DNA of 64,000 bases, taken from NCBI RefSeq assembly GCF_020532555.1, contig NZ_JAJBBR010000012.1, positions 1-64,000 on the forward strand, written 5' to 3'. This document shows, in pieces, positions 17,768 to 26,118 of the stretch. The position numbers and the translations under genes were made by a program. The notes under the pieces were generated by a model, which was not told the DNA's origin, did not search any database, and saw nothing but the letters and a program-made list of their open reading frames with translations. Position 1 is the stretch's first letter, and every line of letters starts with the position of its first letter. Source of the DNA: Microvirga lenta. Lineage in GTDB: Bacteria; Pseudomonadota; Alphaproteobacteria; Rhizobiales; Beijerinckiaceae.

Positions 17768-17829
17768 CGCCGAAGCGGGCGTTACCCTAACTTCGGGCCA
17801 CCCGCCTCCTCAAAGCGAACACAAACCAA

Positions 17830-17860
17830 CGTTCTGCCGGCGCATCACGCCGGCAGAACG
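17830..17860 (+). terminator. Strong hairpin after the DUF2076 gene
   Basis: CGTTCTGCCGGCG at 17830-17842 pairs perfectly with 17848-17860 around a CATCA loop. No T-tract follows, so it may be a terminator or an mRNA-end hairpin. Confidence 0.7.
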
Positions 17861-17885
17861 GTCTAGTGGGGATCTAGGAGATGAA

Positions 17886-18392
17886 ATGACCAGAACCTTT
17901 GTCCTACCGATAGCCATGCTGATGACTATGATTGCGCCAGCCATGGCACAGACCGCGTCTCCTGAGACGGCCCCGATCCCACCTGCGGCCGCAAGCCCGG
18001 CTGTCACTACCCCGGCCTCTCCGGCGCCGGGAACTACCGGTTCCACGACGGCCACGACGATGCTGGGGGCGACGGCACGCATCCTCACCGTCGACGCCCT
18101 GGAGGACATGGACCTCGTCGGCGCGGACGAAAAGGGGATCGGTGACATCGAAGGTGTGGTCGAGAACAACACGGACAAGAAGCAGTTCGTGGTCATCGAG
18201 CGCGGCGGCTTCCTCGGCTTCGGCGCCAAGACGATTACGCTCCCGCTGGAAAACCTCGCCGTTCAGAGTGAGAGGGTGACCTTGCACAACATGGATGTTG
18301 CCCAGCTCGACGGCTTGGCGGAGTTCAGGAACGACAGCAACGCTTTCCGCGATCTTGACGACAGCCACCAGATCAGCGTGCCGCAGCAGTAG
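17886..18392 (+). CDS. Secreted PRC-barrel domain protein
   Basis: The 168 residues begin with a signal peptide (TRTFVLPIAMLMTMIAPAMAQ, cleavage after AMA). A Pro/Ala/Thr-rich linker follows, then a PRC-barrel-like domain (LVGADEKGIGDIEGVVENNTDKKQFVVIERGGFLGFGAKTITLPLENL). GGAG precedes the ATG at 17886, which fixes the start. PRC-barrel proteins of this exported type are common in alphaproteobacteria and poorly understood. A second one is at 35499. A strong hairpin ends the unit. Confidence 0.85.
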   Translation: MTRTFVLPIAMLMTMIAPAMAQTASPETAPIPPAAASPAVTTPASPAPGTTGSTTATTMLGATARILTVDALEDMDLVGADEKGIGDIEGVVENNTDKKQFVVIERGGFLGFGAKTITLPLENLAVQSERVTLHNMDVAQLDGLAEFRNDSNAFRDLDDSHQISVPQQ

Positions 18393-18415
18393 CCCCCTCC
18401 TTCTGCGGCGCTGAG

Positions 18416-18446
18416 GACCGATGATCGCCGAAGGCGATCATCGGTC
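18416..18446 (+). terminator. Perfect 14-bp hairpin after the PRC-barrel gene
   Basis: GACCGATGATCGCC at 18416-18429 pairs with its exact complement at 18433-18446 across a 3-nt loop. It has no T-tract but is very stable and lies 24 bp after the stop codon. Confidence 0.8.
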
Positions 18447-18544
18447 AAGCGGTTCGGCTCCGGCCAGGACCGCTCAAGGATTGCTGACGACCGTTTGATC
18501 ATCTCCACTCGCGTTCTTCAATGTGAGCCACTATAGACAGGCCC

Positions 18545-19213
18545 ATGCCCGACCCTTCCAGTAGTCTCTCCACCGTCGTGTCACCGGACGACGCTGTGGA
18601 GCCCCGACAACGGTTCTCCGAGGTCCTGAGCGACCTCGCCGACCGGCCCAGCCAGGCCATCAGCATCGGCCACGTGCTGGATGCCTTCGGCGACCGGGCC
18701 TTTGGCGCCCTGATGCTCCTGTTCGCCGCGCCAAACGTGCTGCCGCTGCCGCCTGGCATGTCGGCAGTGCTCGGAGCGCCCCTGCTCTTCATCACGGCCC
18801 AGCTGATGCTGGGACGTTCCACCTTGTGGATGCCGCGCTTCATCCGTGAGCGGTCGATCTCCCGTGACTTCTTCACCCTGCTGACAACAAAGCTCAGTCC
18901 GATTCTGCACCGGGCGGAACGCTTCCTGCGGCCCCGGCTCGGCGTGCTGCTTCATCCGCTTCCGGAGCGGATCGTCGGCGCGGCCTGCCTGCTGCTGGCG
19001 ATCATCCTGTTCCTACCGATCCCGTTCGGCAACATTCCTCCGGCCTTCGCCATCGCAGCCTTCGCCTTAGGCATCCTGGAGCGGGATGGCCTGGCCACGC
19101 TCGTGGGCTGGCTTTCCGCCATCGGCAGCCTGCTGATCCTGGCGGCGATTTCCTCCGCGATCATCGCCGGCATCAACGCCTTTCTCAACCAGCTGTGGGT
19201 GATCCTCGGATGA
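18545..19213 (+). CDS. exoD: ExoD family exopolysaccharide synthesis membrane protein
   Basis: The 222 residues match ExoD: an N-terminal helical region (SEVLSDLADRPSQAISIGHVLDAFGDRAFG), then GALMLLFAAPNVLPLPPG and a series of hydrophobic segments (AACLLLAIILFLPIPFGNIPPAFAIAAFALGILERDGL). ExoD affects exopolysaccharide and alkali tolerance in Sinorhizobium. It lies inside the inner membrane. It is monocistronic in appearance, with 72 bp before the next gene. Confidence 0.93.
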   Translation: MPDPSSSLSTVVSPDDAVEPRQRFSEVLSDLADRPSQAISIGHVLDAFGDRAFGALMLLFAAPNVLPLPPGMSAVLGAPLLFITAQLMLGRSTLWMPRFIRERSISRDFFTLLTTKLSPILHRAERFLRPRLGVLLHPLPERIVGAACLLLAIILFLPIPFGNIPPAFAIAAFALGILERDGLATLVGWLSAIGSLLILAAISSAIIAGINAFLNQLWVILG

Positions 19214-19285
19214 CAGACGTCGACGTAAACCCCGCAGCTACACCATCGCCAATCCTGGAGGGGTGCCCGCGGCACCTGACGCACC

Positions 19286-20578
19286 GTGCTTGAACTCGGC
19301 ATCGCTTTATTTCTCATTGGCCTGAACGGTCTCTTCGCCCTGTCGGAGCTCGCCATCGTCTCCGCTCGCAAGGCCCGCCTGAAGATGATGGCCGACAACG
19401 GCCGCGCCGGAGCCGGCGCAGCTTTGAGATTGGCCGAGGAGCCAGGCCGCTTCCTGTCCACCGTCCAGATCGGCATCACCCTGGTGGGTGTCCTCGCCGG
19501 CGCCTTCTCCGGTGCGGCTCTTGGTGCCATGCTCACCGACATCATGAAGGCTCAAGGTGTGCCGGATACCGTGGCGGAGCCCTTGGGCTTCGGCCTCGTG
19601 GTCGCTGCCATCACATATCTGTCGGTCGTGGTGGGCGAGCTGGTGCCCAAGCACCTGGCGCTCAAGAATCCGGAAGGGATCGCCTGCGCCGTCGCGCCCC
19701 TGATGGCGCTGATCTCCCGGATCGCGGCCCCGGTGGTCTGGCTCCTGGATGCCTCCACCAAGCTGATCTTCCGCCTCATGGGGCAAAGCACGGAATCCGA
19801 GAGCGCTGTGACCGAGGAGGAGATCAAGACCATCGTCGCCGAGGCGGAAACGGCCGGCGTGATCGAGACCGGCGAACGCAAGATGATCGCCGGCGTCCTG
19901 CGCCTGGGCGACCGCGCCGTGCGGGGGGTGATGACGCCGCGAACCGATGTTGACTGGATCAACATCAATGCTTCGCAGGAGAGCATCCGTCACTGCCTGA
20001 TCAACTCGCCTCATTCCCGGCTCCCGGTCGCCGAGGGCCACCCCGACAACATGCTCGGCGTGGTGCAGGCTCGGGAGCTTCTGGCTGCCACGCTGCGGGA
20101 GGAGCCCCTCGACATCCGGGCCCATATCCGCAAGGCGCCGATCATCCCCGACACGCTTGATGCCCTCGACGCCCTTGAGGTGCTGCGGGAGGCCGAGGTC
20201 CCGATGGCGCTCGTCCACGACGAGTACGGCCATTTCGACGGCGTGGTGACACCAGCTGACATCCTCGACGCTATCGCAGGCGCCTTCCGGTCCGACGAGC
20301 ACGAGGAGGAGCCCGAAGCGGTGATGCGCGAGGACGGTTCGTGGCTGCTCGCCGGCTGGATGCCGGCCGACGAGATGGCCGACCAGCTCGGGATCTCTCT
20401 TCCGGAGCGGCGCGACTACGAGACGGTAGCTGGCCTCGTGATCGGCGAGCTGCAGCATATGCCGGAAACGGGGGAGGCGGTGGAGACCTTGGGCTGGCGA
20501 TTCGAAGTGATCGACCTCGACGGCCGGCGGATCGACAAGGTCCTGGCCTCGCGCGTCGACACCAAGGAGGCGGCCTGA
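19286..20578 (+). CDS. CNNM/HlyC-CorC family transporter (DUF21, CBS pair, CorC_HlyC)
   Basis: The 430 residues have a DUF21 transmembrane domain (about 1-190, NGLFALSELAIVSARKARLKMM, LSTVQIGITLVGVLAGAFSG). Two CBS domains follow (about 210-330, GVMTPRTDVDWIN and LVHDEYGHFDGVVTPADIL), then a C-terminal CorC_HlyC domain (about 345-425, GSWLLAGWMPADEMADQLGI). Family members export magnesium or cobalt or protect against them. The start is a GTG at 19286; GGAGG lies 27 bp upstream, so the start is not certain. Confidence 0.93.
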   Translation: MLELGIALFLIGLNGLFALSELAIVSARKARLKMMADNGRAGAGAALRLAEEPGRFLSTVQIGITLVGVLAGAFSGAALGAMLTDIMKAQGVPDTVAEPLGFGLVVAAITYLSVVVGELVPKHLALKNPEGIACAVAPLMALISRIAAPVVWLLDASTKLIFRLMGQSTESESAVTEEEIKTIVAEAETAGVIETGERKMIAGVLRLGDRAVRGVMTPRTDVDWININASQESIRHCLINSPHSRLPVAEGHPDNMLGVVQARELLAATLREEPLDIRAHIRKAPIIPDTLDALDALEVLREAEVPMALVHDEYGHFDGVVTPADILDAIAGAFRSDEHEEEPEAVMREDGSWLLAGWMPADEMADQLGISLPERRDYETVAGLVIGELQHMPETGEAVETLGWRFEVIDLDGRRIDKVLASRVDTKEAA

Positions 20579-20580
20579 CC

Positions 20581-21048
20581 ATGCGTACGCGTCTTGCTTC
20601 CCTGATCGCCGGGCTGATGCTCCTGGCGCCTTCCATGGCAACGGCGGCAACCTGCAAGCTGGAGAACGCCACCTTCCGACCGAAATATGCCGCCCAGCGC
20701 TTTGAGATCCGCAGCAGCCGCGTCGATGGCGTCACTGTGTTCGACGTGACGGTGCACAAGACCCGCGAAACCTTCCGCTTCCGCGTTGATGCCGATGGGG
20801 GCACGGGCGCGGGAACGATCACATCCGTCCCCGACGCTGCGGGACAGGATCCGGGGATCAGGTCCAGCTTCCACCTGCTGGACGGAAAAGGCCTCAAAAC
20901 CACCTCCGCCGGCGAGATCGGACATGTGTCCTTCTACGACCTGGGGCGGGCCTTCGTCGACTTCCGCATGCGCAGGAGCCGCAACGTGGAGCCCTACACC
21001 TCGCCGCCGTCGGGCCTGTGGCATGTGACCGACTGCCGTCCGGACTAG
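20581..21048 (+). CDS. Secreted hypothetical protein
   Basis: The 155 residues begin with a signal peptide (RTRLASLIAGLMLLAPSMATA). The mature part starts ATCKLENATFRPKYAAQRFEIRS and is beta-rich, ending in a cysteine pair with the first (C25 and the final DCRPD). This suggests one disulfide in the periplasm. The ATG lies 2 bp after the stop of the CNNM-like gene, so the two are almost certainly co-transcribed. I do not recognise the family. Confidence 0.8.
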   Translation: MRTRLASLIAGLMLLAPSMATAATCKLENATFRPKYAAQRFEIRSSRVDGVTVFDVTVHKTRETFRFRVDADGGTGAGTITSVPDAAGQDPGIRSSFHLLDGKGLKTTSAGEIGHVSFYDLGRAFVDFRMRRSRNVEPYTSPPSGLWHVTDCRPD

Positions 21049-21088
21049 CAGCGCCCCATTCCGACAATAGGACCCGAAGGAACACCTG

Positions 21089-21844
21089 ATGGACTTCTCC
21101 TGGATTTCCGACCCGACGGCACTGGCGGCACTGGCGACCCTGATCGTCATGGAGGTGGTGCTCGGTATCGACAACCTCATCTTCATCTCGATCCTGACCA
21201 ACAAGCTGCCCGAAGCTCAGCGCTCGAAGGCCCGCCGGATCGGCATCGGGCTGGCGCTGTTCCTCCGCCTCGGCCTGCTCGGCACGATCGCCATCATCGT
21301 GACCTTGACCGAACCGATCTTCACCCTGTTCGGGCACGCCTTCTCCTGGCGCGACCTGATCCTGATCGGAGGCGGCCTCTTCCTCGTCTGGAAGGCCACG
21401 AAGGAGATCCACCACAACGTCGACCCCACCCCGAACGAGGACGTCTTCGACACCGCGAAGGCCACGATGACGTTCGGCTCGGCGATCACCCAGATCCTGC
21501 TGCTCGATCTCGTCTTTTCCCTCGACAGCATCATCACGGCCGTCGGCATGACTGACGTGGTGATGATCATGGTCATCGCGGTGGTCGTCGCGGTGACGGT
21601 CATGCTGCTCGCGGCCAATCCGCTCGCCCAGTTCATCAACAACAACCCGACGGTTGTGATGCTGGCATTGGGGTTCCTTCTGATGATCGGCATGACCCTG
21701 ATCGCGGAAGGATTCGGAGCGCACGTTCCAAAGGGCTACATCTACGCCGCCATGGCGTTCTCGGCCCTGATCGAAAGCCTCAACATGCTCTCGCGCCGGG
21801 CCTCTCGGCGCAAGGCGGCGGGATCCACTGACCAGAAGCACTGA
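21089..21844 (+). CDS. TerC family integral membrane protein
   Basis: The 251 residues show seven or more transmembrane segments and the TerC hallmarks [17 protein letters not shown] and [16 protein letters not shown], which carry the conserved membrane aspartates of the metal path. TerC proteins are linked to manganese export and tellurite resistance. It lacks the C-terminal CBS/CorC part of the YoaE-type relatives. I saw no yybP-ykoY riboswitch in the 40 bp upstream. It follows the secreted protein gene closely. Confidence 0.93.
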   Translation: MDFSWISDPTALAALATLIVMEVVLGIDNLIFISILTNKLPEAQRSKARRIGIGLALFLRLGLLGTIAIIVTLTEPIFTLFGHAFSWRDLILIGGGLFLVWKATKEIHHNVDPTPNEDVFDTAKATMTFGSAITQILLLDLVFSLDSIITAVGMTDVVMIMVIAVVVAVTVMLLAANPLAQFINNNPTVVMLALGFLLMIGMTLIAEGFGAHVPKGYIYAAMAFSALIESLNMLSRRASRRKAAGSTDQKH

Positions 21845-21850
21845 GATCTC

Positions 21851-21887
21851 GCTCAACGAGGCTGTGGCAAAACCGGCCTCGTTGAGC
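21851..21887 (+). terminator. 12-bp hairpin after the TerC gene
   Basis: GCTCAACGAGGC at 21851-21862 is complementary to GCCTCGTTGAGC at 21876-21887, with a 13-nt loop. It lies 6 bp after the TerC stop codon. No T-tract. Confidence 0.7.
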
Positions 21888-21920
21888 ATCCCGCCTTCGC
21901 CCCTTGAAAGGAGCTCCTGA

Positions 21921-22376
21921 ATGGTCCCCGTGAAATCCCTCGTCGTTGCGGCTGCTGTCGGTGCCGGCGCGCTTGCTGTGCCTCACGGCGCCGCTTGGGC
22001 TCAGAACAACAGTGCCTTCCGGAGCGCCGAGGTGGTCGCCGGGAAGCAAGAGCGCCTCGGAGTGTACGGCAATGTGCAGAAGGACTGCACGCCCGGGCCG
22101 CTGCCGACGATCCGGGTGGTGACCCCGCCGAAAAATGGCGAGCTGAACGTGCGCAGCGGAACCCTCAAGATGGGCCGGATCACCCGCTGCCCGAAGCTGG
22201 CTCCGAAGGCCCAAGGGATCTTCTACAAGGCCAATCCGACGTTCAAGGGAACCGACGAGGTGGCCTATGAGGTCCGGTCCGCCAGCGGCAAGGTGGAGAG
22301 CCACACGGTCAGGATCACCGTAAAGGACGCGCAGGCGTCCGACAGTGCAAAGCCAAGTCAGGAGGACGAGCTGTGA
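21921..22376 (+). CDS. Secreted Ig-like hypothetical protein
   Basis: The 151 residues carry a signal peptide ending AAWAQ. The mature part resembles a cadherin/Big_9-type Ig-like fold: IRVVTPPKNGELNVRSGTLKMG, then GIFYKANPTFKGTDEVAYEV and a final strand VESHTVRITVKD. Two cysteines (KDCTPG, RCPKL) could form a disulfide. AGGAGCT precedes the ATG. Its stop is 4 bp before the ZIP-transporter start, so the two are an operon. The role is unknown. Confidence 0.8.
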   Translation: MVPVKSLVVAAAVGAGALAVPHGAAWAQNNSAFRSAEVVAGKQERLGVYGNVQKDCTPGPLPTIRVVTPPKNGELNVRSGTLKMGRITRCPKLAPKAQGIFYKANPTFKGTDEVAYEVRSASGKVESHTVRITVKDAQASDSAKPSQEDEL

Positions 22377-22379
22377 CAG

Positions 22380-23192
22380 GTGTCGGGCCCGGTTAGGATG
22401 TACGGTCTGTTCACGCCGGAGGTGCTGGTCGCGCTTGGCGTCAGCGCCAGCGCAGGTCTCGCCACAGTGCTGGGCAGCCTGTTTGTCCTGGGAATGGACA
22501 AGACGAACTCGCATCATCTCGCGCTGGCGCTGGCCTTCGCGGGTGGTGCGATGGTGTACGTCTCGCTCGTCGAGATCTTTCCGAAGTCCGCGGCTTCGCT
22601 GGGCGAGATTTATGGTCACAAGGCCGGCTACGCCTGGACAACCCTGGCATTCTTCGGCGGCATCGGCCTGCTGGTGCTGCTTGACCGGCTCGTTCCCAAC
22701 CCGCATCCGGACGTCGCGGCAGCCACCAGGCGGGACAAGGCGACCATCGCCCGGATGAGCCTGCTCACGGCGGCGGCCATCACGGCCCACAATCTCCCCG
22801 AGGGGCTCGCGACGTTCTTCGCGACTCTGGACGATCCTGCGGTTGGAGCCTCCCTCGCCGTCGCGATTGCGCTCCACAACATTCCGGAGGGCGTCTCAGT
22901 CGCCGTTCCGGTGTACTACGCGACCGGAAGCCGCTCGAAGGCTGTCCTGGCGTCCCTGGTGTCCGGCCTGGCCGAACCGCTTGGTGCCGTTCTGGGCTAT
23001 GTGGCATTGACGCCAATCATGTCCCCGGCCACCTTCGGCACTGTGTTCGGCGTTCTCGCCGGGACGATGGTGTTCCTCGCCCTGGAGGAGTTGCTCCCGG
23101 CGGCCAAGCGCTATGCACAGGGCCGTGAGACGGCCTATGGCATGGTGGCCGGAATGGCGGTGGTCGCGCTCAGCCTCGTCCTGCTGCGATAG
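22380..23192 (+). CDS. ZIP-family zinc transporter (ZupT-like)
   Basis: The 270 residues contain eight hydrophobic segments. The metal-binding helices of ZIP proteins are clear: AAAITAHNLPEGLATFFA (HNxPEG in helix 4) and AIALHNIPEGVSVAVPVYY (HNxPEG in helix 5). The loop between helices 3 and 4 is short. It should import zinc or other divalent metals, as ZupT does. The start may be GTG 22380 or ATG 22398 (MYGLFTPEVL). The preceding secreted protein gene overlaps its leader. Confidence 0.93.
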   Translation: MSGPVRMYGLFTPEVLVALGVSASAGLATVLGSLFVLGMDKTNSHHLALALAFAGGAMVYVSLVEIFPKSAASLGEIYGHKAGYAWTTLAFFGGIGLLVLLDRLVPNPHPDVAAATRRDKATIARMSLLTAAAITAHNLPEGLATFFATLDDPAVGASLAVAIALHNIPEGVSVAVPVYYATGSRSKAVLASLVSGLAEPLGAVLGYVALTPIMSPATFGTVFGVLAGTMVFLALEELLPAAKRYAQGRETAYGMVAGMAVVALSLVLLR

Positions 23193-23270
23193 TTGGCCGA
23201 GGAGAGACTGGCAGCTTCTCAAGGACCGGCTCGGGCCTCCCTGAACATTCCCGGAAGGCCAAGGCTCCGA

Positions 23271-23492
23271 TCAGGCGATCACCTTGAGCAGGTAGAGGAC
23301 AATGCCAGCCGCCGAGCAGGCGCCAGCGTCGGGATCATGCCGACGTTGAACCGGAACATCGCGATGACCGCCGCAACGGACAACTGCAGCACCTAGAGGT
23401 CAACGCTCCCCGGCACTAGGGCATCGACGACCAGACCGAAGCTGCGCACGGGCCATGCCTCCCGGAACACCGGCCGAAGGTCTGCACCGGGT
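23271..23492 (-). pseudogene. chrA: chrA (chromate transporter) 3' fragment, broken
   Basis: Read leftward, the sequence gives FREAWPVRSFGLVVDALVPGSVDL, an in-frame stop, VLQLSVAAVIAMFRFNVGMIPTLA, and after a frameshift CSAAGIVLYLLKVIA and stop. This is the C-terminal end of a ChrA-type chromate transporter. The upstream boundary coincides with the left end of the IS1182-type element at 23493, and no continuation was found beyond the IS right end. The gene is dead. Confidence 0.8.
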
Positions 23493-25062
23493 CGATGCTG
23501 TTGAAGAACTCCGCCGGTCAAGCCGCTGGGTACCCGGCGTTCGCTTCTTAGCGGCCGGGGTCGAGAGGATCAGAAGCCGAGGCCCCGGGCCTCAGCCCAT
23601 CACCTTGCTCAGGCGGCCGCTGCCGCAGTCAGCCGAGCCATGCGGCGCAGGTTTTGAGCGATGGCGGCAAGATGGAACTCGTCGCCGGCGCCCGTCAGAC
23701 CTCGCAGGCGCATGCGCTCGAACCGCAGGGTGGTCTTGAGATGAGCGAATAGCATCTCGACCTTCTTGCGCTCGTTGCGCGAGGTCGCGAACTGCGGTGT
23801 TCCAGCTAACTGACGCGCCTGATCACGCGCCTCTTCATGGACACTGCGCAACACGTTGCGGGAGGCCATGTTCGGGCAGCACCGCGCCTTGAGCTCGCAT
23901 GGTTGGCAGTCCTTCTGCGAGGCGCGGTACTTGCGAATGCCGTCATGAGCGCTGTCGGTGCGCGCCACCGCGTAGTTGCGCCGGAACTGCTTCAGAGTCT
24001 TGCCCGCCGGACAGGTGTACTGATCCAGATCCGGATCGAAGCTGAAATCGGAGCGGCCAAAGGTGCCATCGTCTCGGCTGCCCTTGTCCCAGACCGGAAT
24101 GTGCGGCTCGATCTCCTGGCCAACCAGCCAGTCCAGGAACTTGCCTGTTCCGTAGGCGGTGTCCGCCGCGAGCCTCTTCGGCGTGAGACCAAACCGCGCC
24201 TGAGTGCGCTCGAGCATGGTGGCGGTGGAGCGCACCTCATCGAAGGTCCGTGCTGGCGTCGGCTCAACATCGACAATGATGGCATGCTCGTTGTCGATCA
24301 GGTAGTTCAGCCCATAGCCAAACTGGACCCGCTTGTTGGCCTTGGCCGTCCATGCAGAGGCCGGATCGGAGGGTGAGATCACCTTTGGAGCCTTGCGGCC
24401 GGCCTCGAGCTCCTCGGCGCCGTCGAGGGCCTCAAGATACTCGCGCACGGCTCGTCTTGGCCGTTCGACAGCATTCCAGTCGATCTTCTCCGGCTCGAGG
24501 CCATGATAACGACTGGCATCGGCTTCGATGGCGCTTGCGTCGACGGCAAAGCCCTCGCCTTTGATCAATCCGGTGGCCAGGCAGAGGCCGACCACGCGCT
24601 CGAACACCAGGCGCAGCAGATCGCAGTCGCGAAAGCGTCCGTGCCGGTTCTTCGAGAAGGTCGAATGATCCGGCACCGCGTCGTCCAGGTCGAGCCGGCA
24701 GAACCAGCGGTAGGCGAGATGGAGCGAGACCTCCTCGCACAGCTTGCGCTCCGAGCGGATGCCGTAGCAGTAGCCGACGATTAGCATGCGCATCATCAGC
24801 TCGGGATCAACTGAGGGGCGGCCTGTGTGGCTGTAGAAGGCTGCGATCTCGCGATGGATGCCAGCCAGCGCCTGGGTGACGAAGACGTCGATCCTGCGCA
24901 GGAGATGGCCGGTGGGCACGCGATCGTCCAAGTGAAAGGAATGGAAGAACTGCGCTTGGTCGTTCCGCTGACGCCCCATCATCGCTGCGTCTCCCCGCAA
25001 ATCATAACGAGAACGGAATCATACCCCTCGCGCCGACACAACCGAGTTCTTCAACAGCATCG
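23493..25062 (-). mobile_element. IS1182-family insertion sequence, complete
   Basis: The two ends are a 19-bp perfect inverted repeat, CGATGCTGTTGAAGAACTC at 23493-23511 and its complement at 25044-25062. They enclose one transposase gene over about 1570 bp. I do not see a clear target duplication. The left end lies in the chrA remnant. Confidence 0.85.
23609..24982 (-). CDS. IS1182-family DDE transposase
   Basis: The frame of 457-463 residues (starts at 24982 or 25000) has the DUF772 N-terminal domain (SHTGRPSVDPELMMRMLIVGYCYG, DHSTFSKNRHGRF). The DDE catalytic domain has GEGFAVDASAIEAD, PKRLAADTAYGTGKFLDWL and a C-terminal zinc-ribbon-like CPAGKTLK/CQPCELKARCCP region. The terminal part RSVHEEARDQARQLAGTP leads into KVEMLFAHLKTTLRFERMRLRG with the final Glu. 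It seems intact. It is a relative of the truncated, parD-fused copy at 11871-12392. Confidence 0.93.
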   Translation of the reverse strand: MMGRQRNDQAQFFHSFHLDDRVPTGHLLRRIDVFVTQALAGIHREIAAFYSHTGRPSVDPELMMRMLIVGYCYGIRSERKLCEEVSLHLAYRWFCRLDLDDAVPDHSTFSKNRHGRFRDCDLLRLVFERVVGLCLATGLIKGEGFAVDASAIEADASRYHGLEPEKIDWNAVERPRRAVREYLEALDGAEELEAGRKAPKVISPSDPASAWTAKANKRVQFGYGLNYLIDNEHAIIVDVEPTPARTFDEVRSTATMLERTQARFGLTPKRLAADTAYGTGKFLDWLVGQEIEPHIPVWDKGSRDDGTFGRSDFSFDPDLDQYTCPAGKTLKQFRRNYAVARTDSAHDGIRKYRASQKDCQPCELKARCCPNMASRNVLRSVHEEARDQARQLAGTPQFATSRNERKKVEMLFAHLKTTLRFERMRLRGLTGAGDEFHLAAIAQNLRRMARLTAAAAA

Positions 25063-25490
25063 GTCAAACTGAGCCGTTGGGCGTGGCCTTGTGAAGGTCG
25101 GCTTACCCTGAGGCTACGGAAGCTCGGCTTTCTTCTGCCTCGTGCCAAGACCTGACCTTCCTGCGCAAGATACGGGAAAGGCAGAAGCTGCTCGCGCGGC
25201 ATGCAAGTTCGCGCACAAGTACGACATCCAGGATGAGGGACGGTATGTGGCTCAGCCCTGTGACGAATTCCCTTCGCCTTAGCGCATGCACAGGACGACC
25301 TTCCGCTCGCTCACAGAGAAGCTTCGCCTGAATAAAAACTAAATATCCAAGGTGCTTGTTATTATTCGCGTTAAGACCTATATAATTCTTATCGGATTTT
25401 GGCCGGACAATCGGGTCGTTTCGCTTTTGGTATTTCCAGGCGCACGTTCGGACTTTCTTACCATTACATCGACGAGCCGAGCTGAGGCCG
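25063..25490. other. Intergenic; long 5' region of the cold-shock gene
   Basis: No gene is supported. The left 200 bp hold decayed coding-like sequence. From about 25330 the composition is AT-rich and this is the likely promoter and leader of the cold-shock gene. Confidence 0.4.
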
Positions 25491-25524
25491 TGCAGATGCA
25501 CGTCTTCGCTCACGTGCATCTGCA
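25491..25524 (+). promoter_or_regulatory. 13-bp hairpin in the 5' UTR of the cold-shock gene
   Basis: TGCAGATGCACGT at 25491-25503 pairs perfectly with ACGTGCATCTGCA at 25512-25524 across an 8-nt loop. The stem ends 22 nt before the start codon. Cold-shock mRNAs are known for structured leaders that control stability and translation; that role here is inferred. Confidence 0.7.
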
Positions 25525-25546
25525 TCAATCGCGAAAGGTTACCCCA

Positions 25547-25756
25547 ATGGTTATGGGCACTGTAAAATTTTACAACGACATGAAGGGCTTCGGCTTCATC
25601 CAGCCGAACGATGGCAGCAAGGACGTGTTCGTCCATGCCACCGCTCTTGAGCGCGCCGGCGTGCGCGGCCTCGTCGAAGGCCAAAAGGTTGCCTTCGACA
25701 CGGCGGAAGACCGCCGCTCCGGCAAGATCGCCGTCAACAACATCGAGATGGCTTAA
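25547..25756 (+). CDS. cspA: CspA-family cold-shock protein
   Basis: The 69 residues MVMGTVKFYNDMKGFGFIQP, then NDGSKDVFVHATALERAGVRGLVEGQKVAFDTAEDRRSGKIAVNNIEMA, form a single OB-fold cold-shock domain with RNP1 (KGFGFIQ) and RNP2 (VFVHA). It binds single-stranded RNA and DNA and acts as an RNA chaperone. I chose the ATG at 25547, which follows AAAGG. The gene has its own structured leader and a strong terminator. Confidence 0.97.
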   Translation: MVMGTVKFYNDMKGFGFIQPNDGSKDVFVHATALERAGVRGLVEGQKVAFDTAEDRRSGKIAVNNIEMA

Positions 25757-25803
25757 TCTCTGATGATGGGCACAGGATACAAACCTGCGCCGCTAAGCCT
25801 TGA

Positions 25804-25831
25804 AGCCGCTCCCAGATGGGAGCGGCTTTTT
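25804..25831 (+). terminator. Rho-independent terminator of the cold-shock gene
   Basis: A perfect 10-bp stem AGCCGCTCCC/GGGAGCGGCT with loop AGAT is followed by TTTT. It starts 47 bp after the stop codon. Confidence 0.95.
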
Positions 25832-25908
25832 CGTTCGTACCGGCTATCGGCCAGCAGCGGTTACCCACACCCCCCTGCCCCACAACAGCTGCGCTTCAGG
25901 AGGGATGA

Positions 25909-26118
25909 ATGTCCCATAAGTATCAGGTTCATCAGTTGGTCTGCATCACCCATCCGCGGATCTGGGACAAGCGCGCAAGTGCAAGCGGCATCTACGAGGT
26001 GACGCGTCTCATGCCGGCAGATCAGACCGGTGAAGTCTCGTATCGCATCAAGTCGTCTGGATTCGGTGAGCGCGCCGTGCGCGAAAGCGAGATCTCGGCC
26101 AAGGCGTCAGTCATTTGA
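25909..26118 (+). CDS. Small SH3-like hypothetical protein
   Basis: The 69 residues start MSHKYQVHQLVCITHPRIWD (ATG 25909, GGAGGGATGA upstream). The body predicts a small beta barrel: EVTRLMPADQTGEVSYRIKSSG, then ERAVRESEISAKA. The same architecture (xHxYxVGQxV ... YxIxSLLPAG ... YQIR ... VxESxL) forms the N-terminus of the protein at 32143-32805, so the two are paralogs. Function unknown. Its stop overlaps the TTG start of the next gene. Confidence 0.78.
   Translation: MSHKYQVHQLVCITHPRIWDKRASASGIYEVTRLMPADQTGEVSYRIKSSGFGERAVRESEISAKASVI

Noticed and set aside
19307..20650. A 447-codon minus-strand frame
   Set aside because: Antisense to the CNNM-like gene, whose domains are unambiguous.
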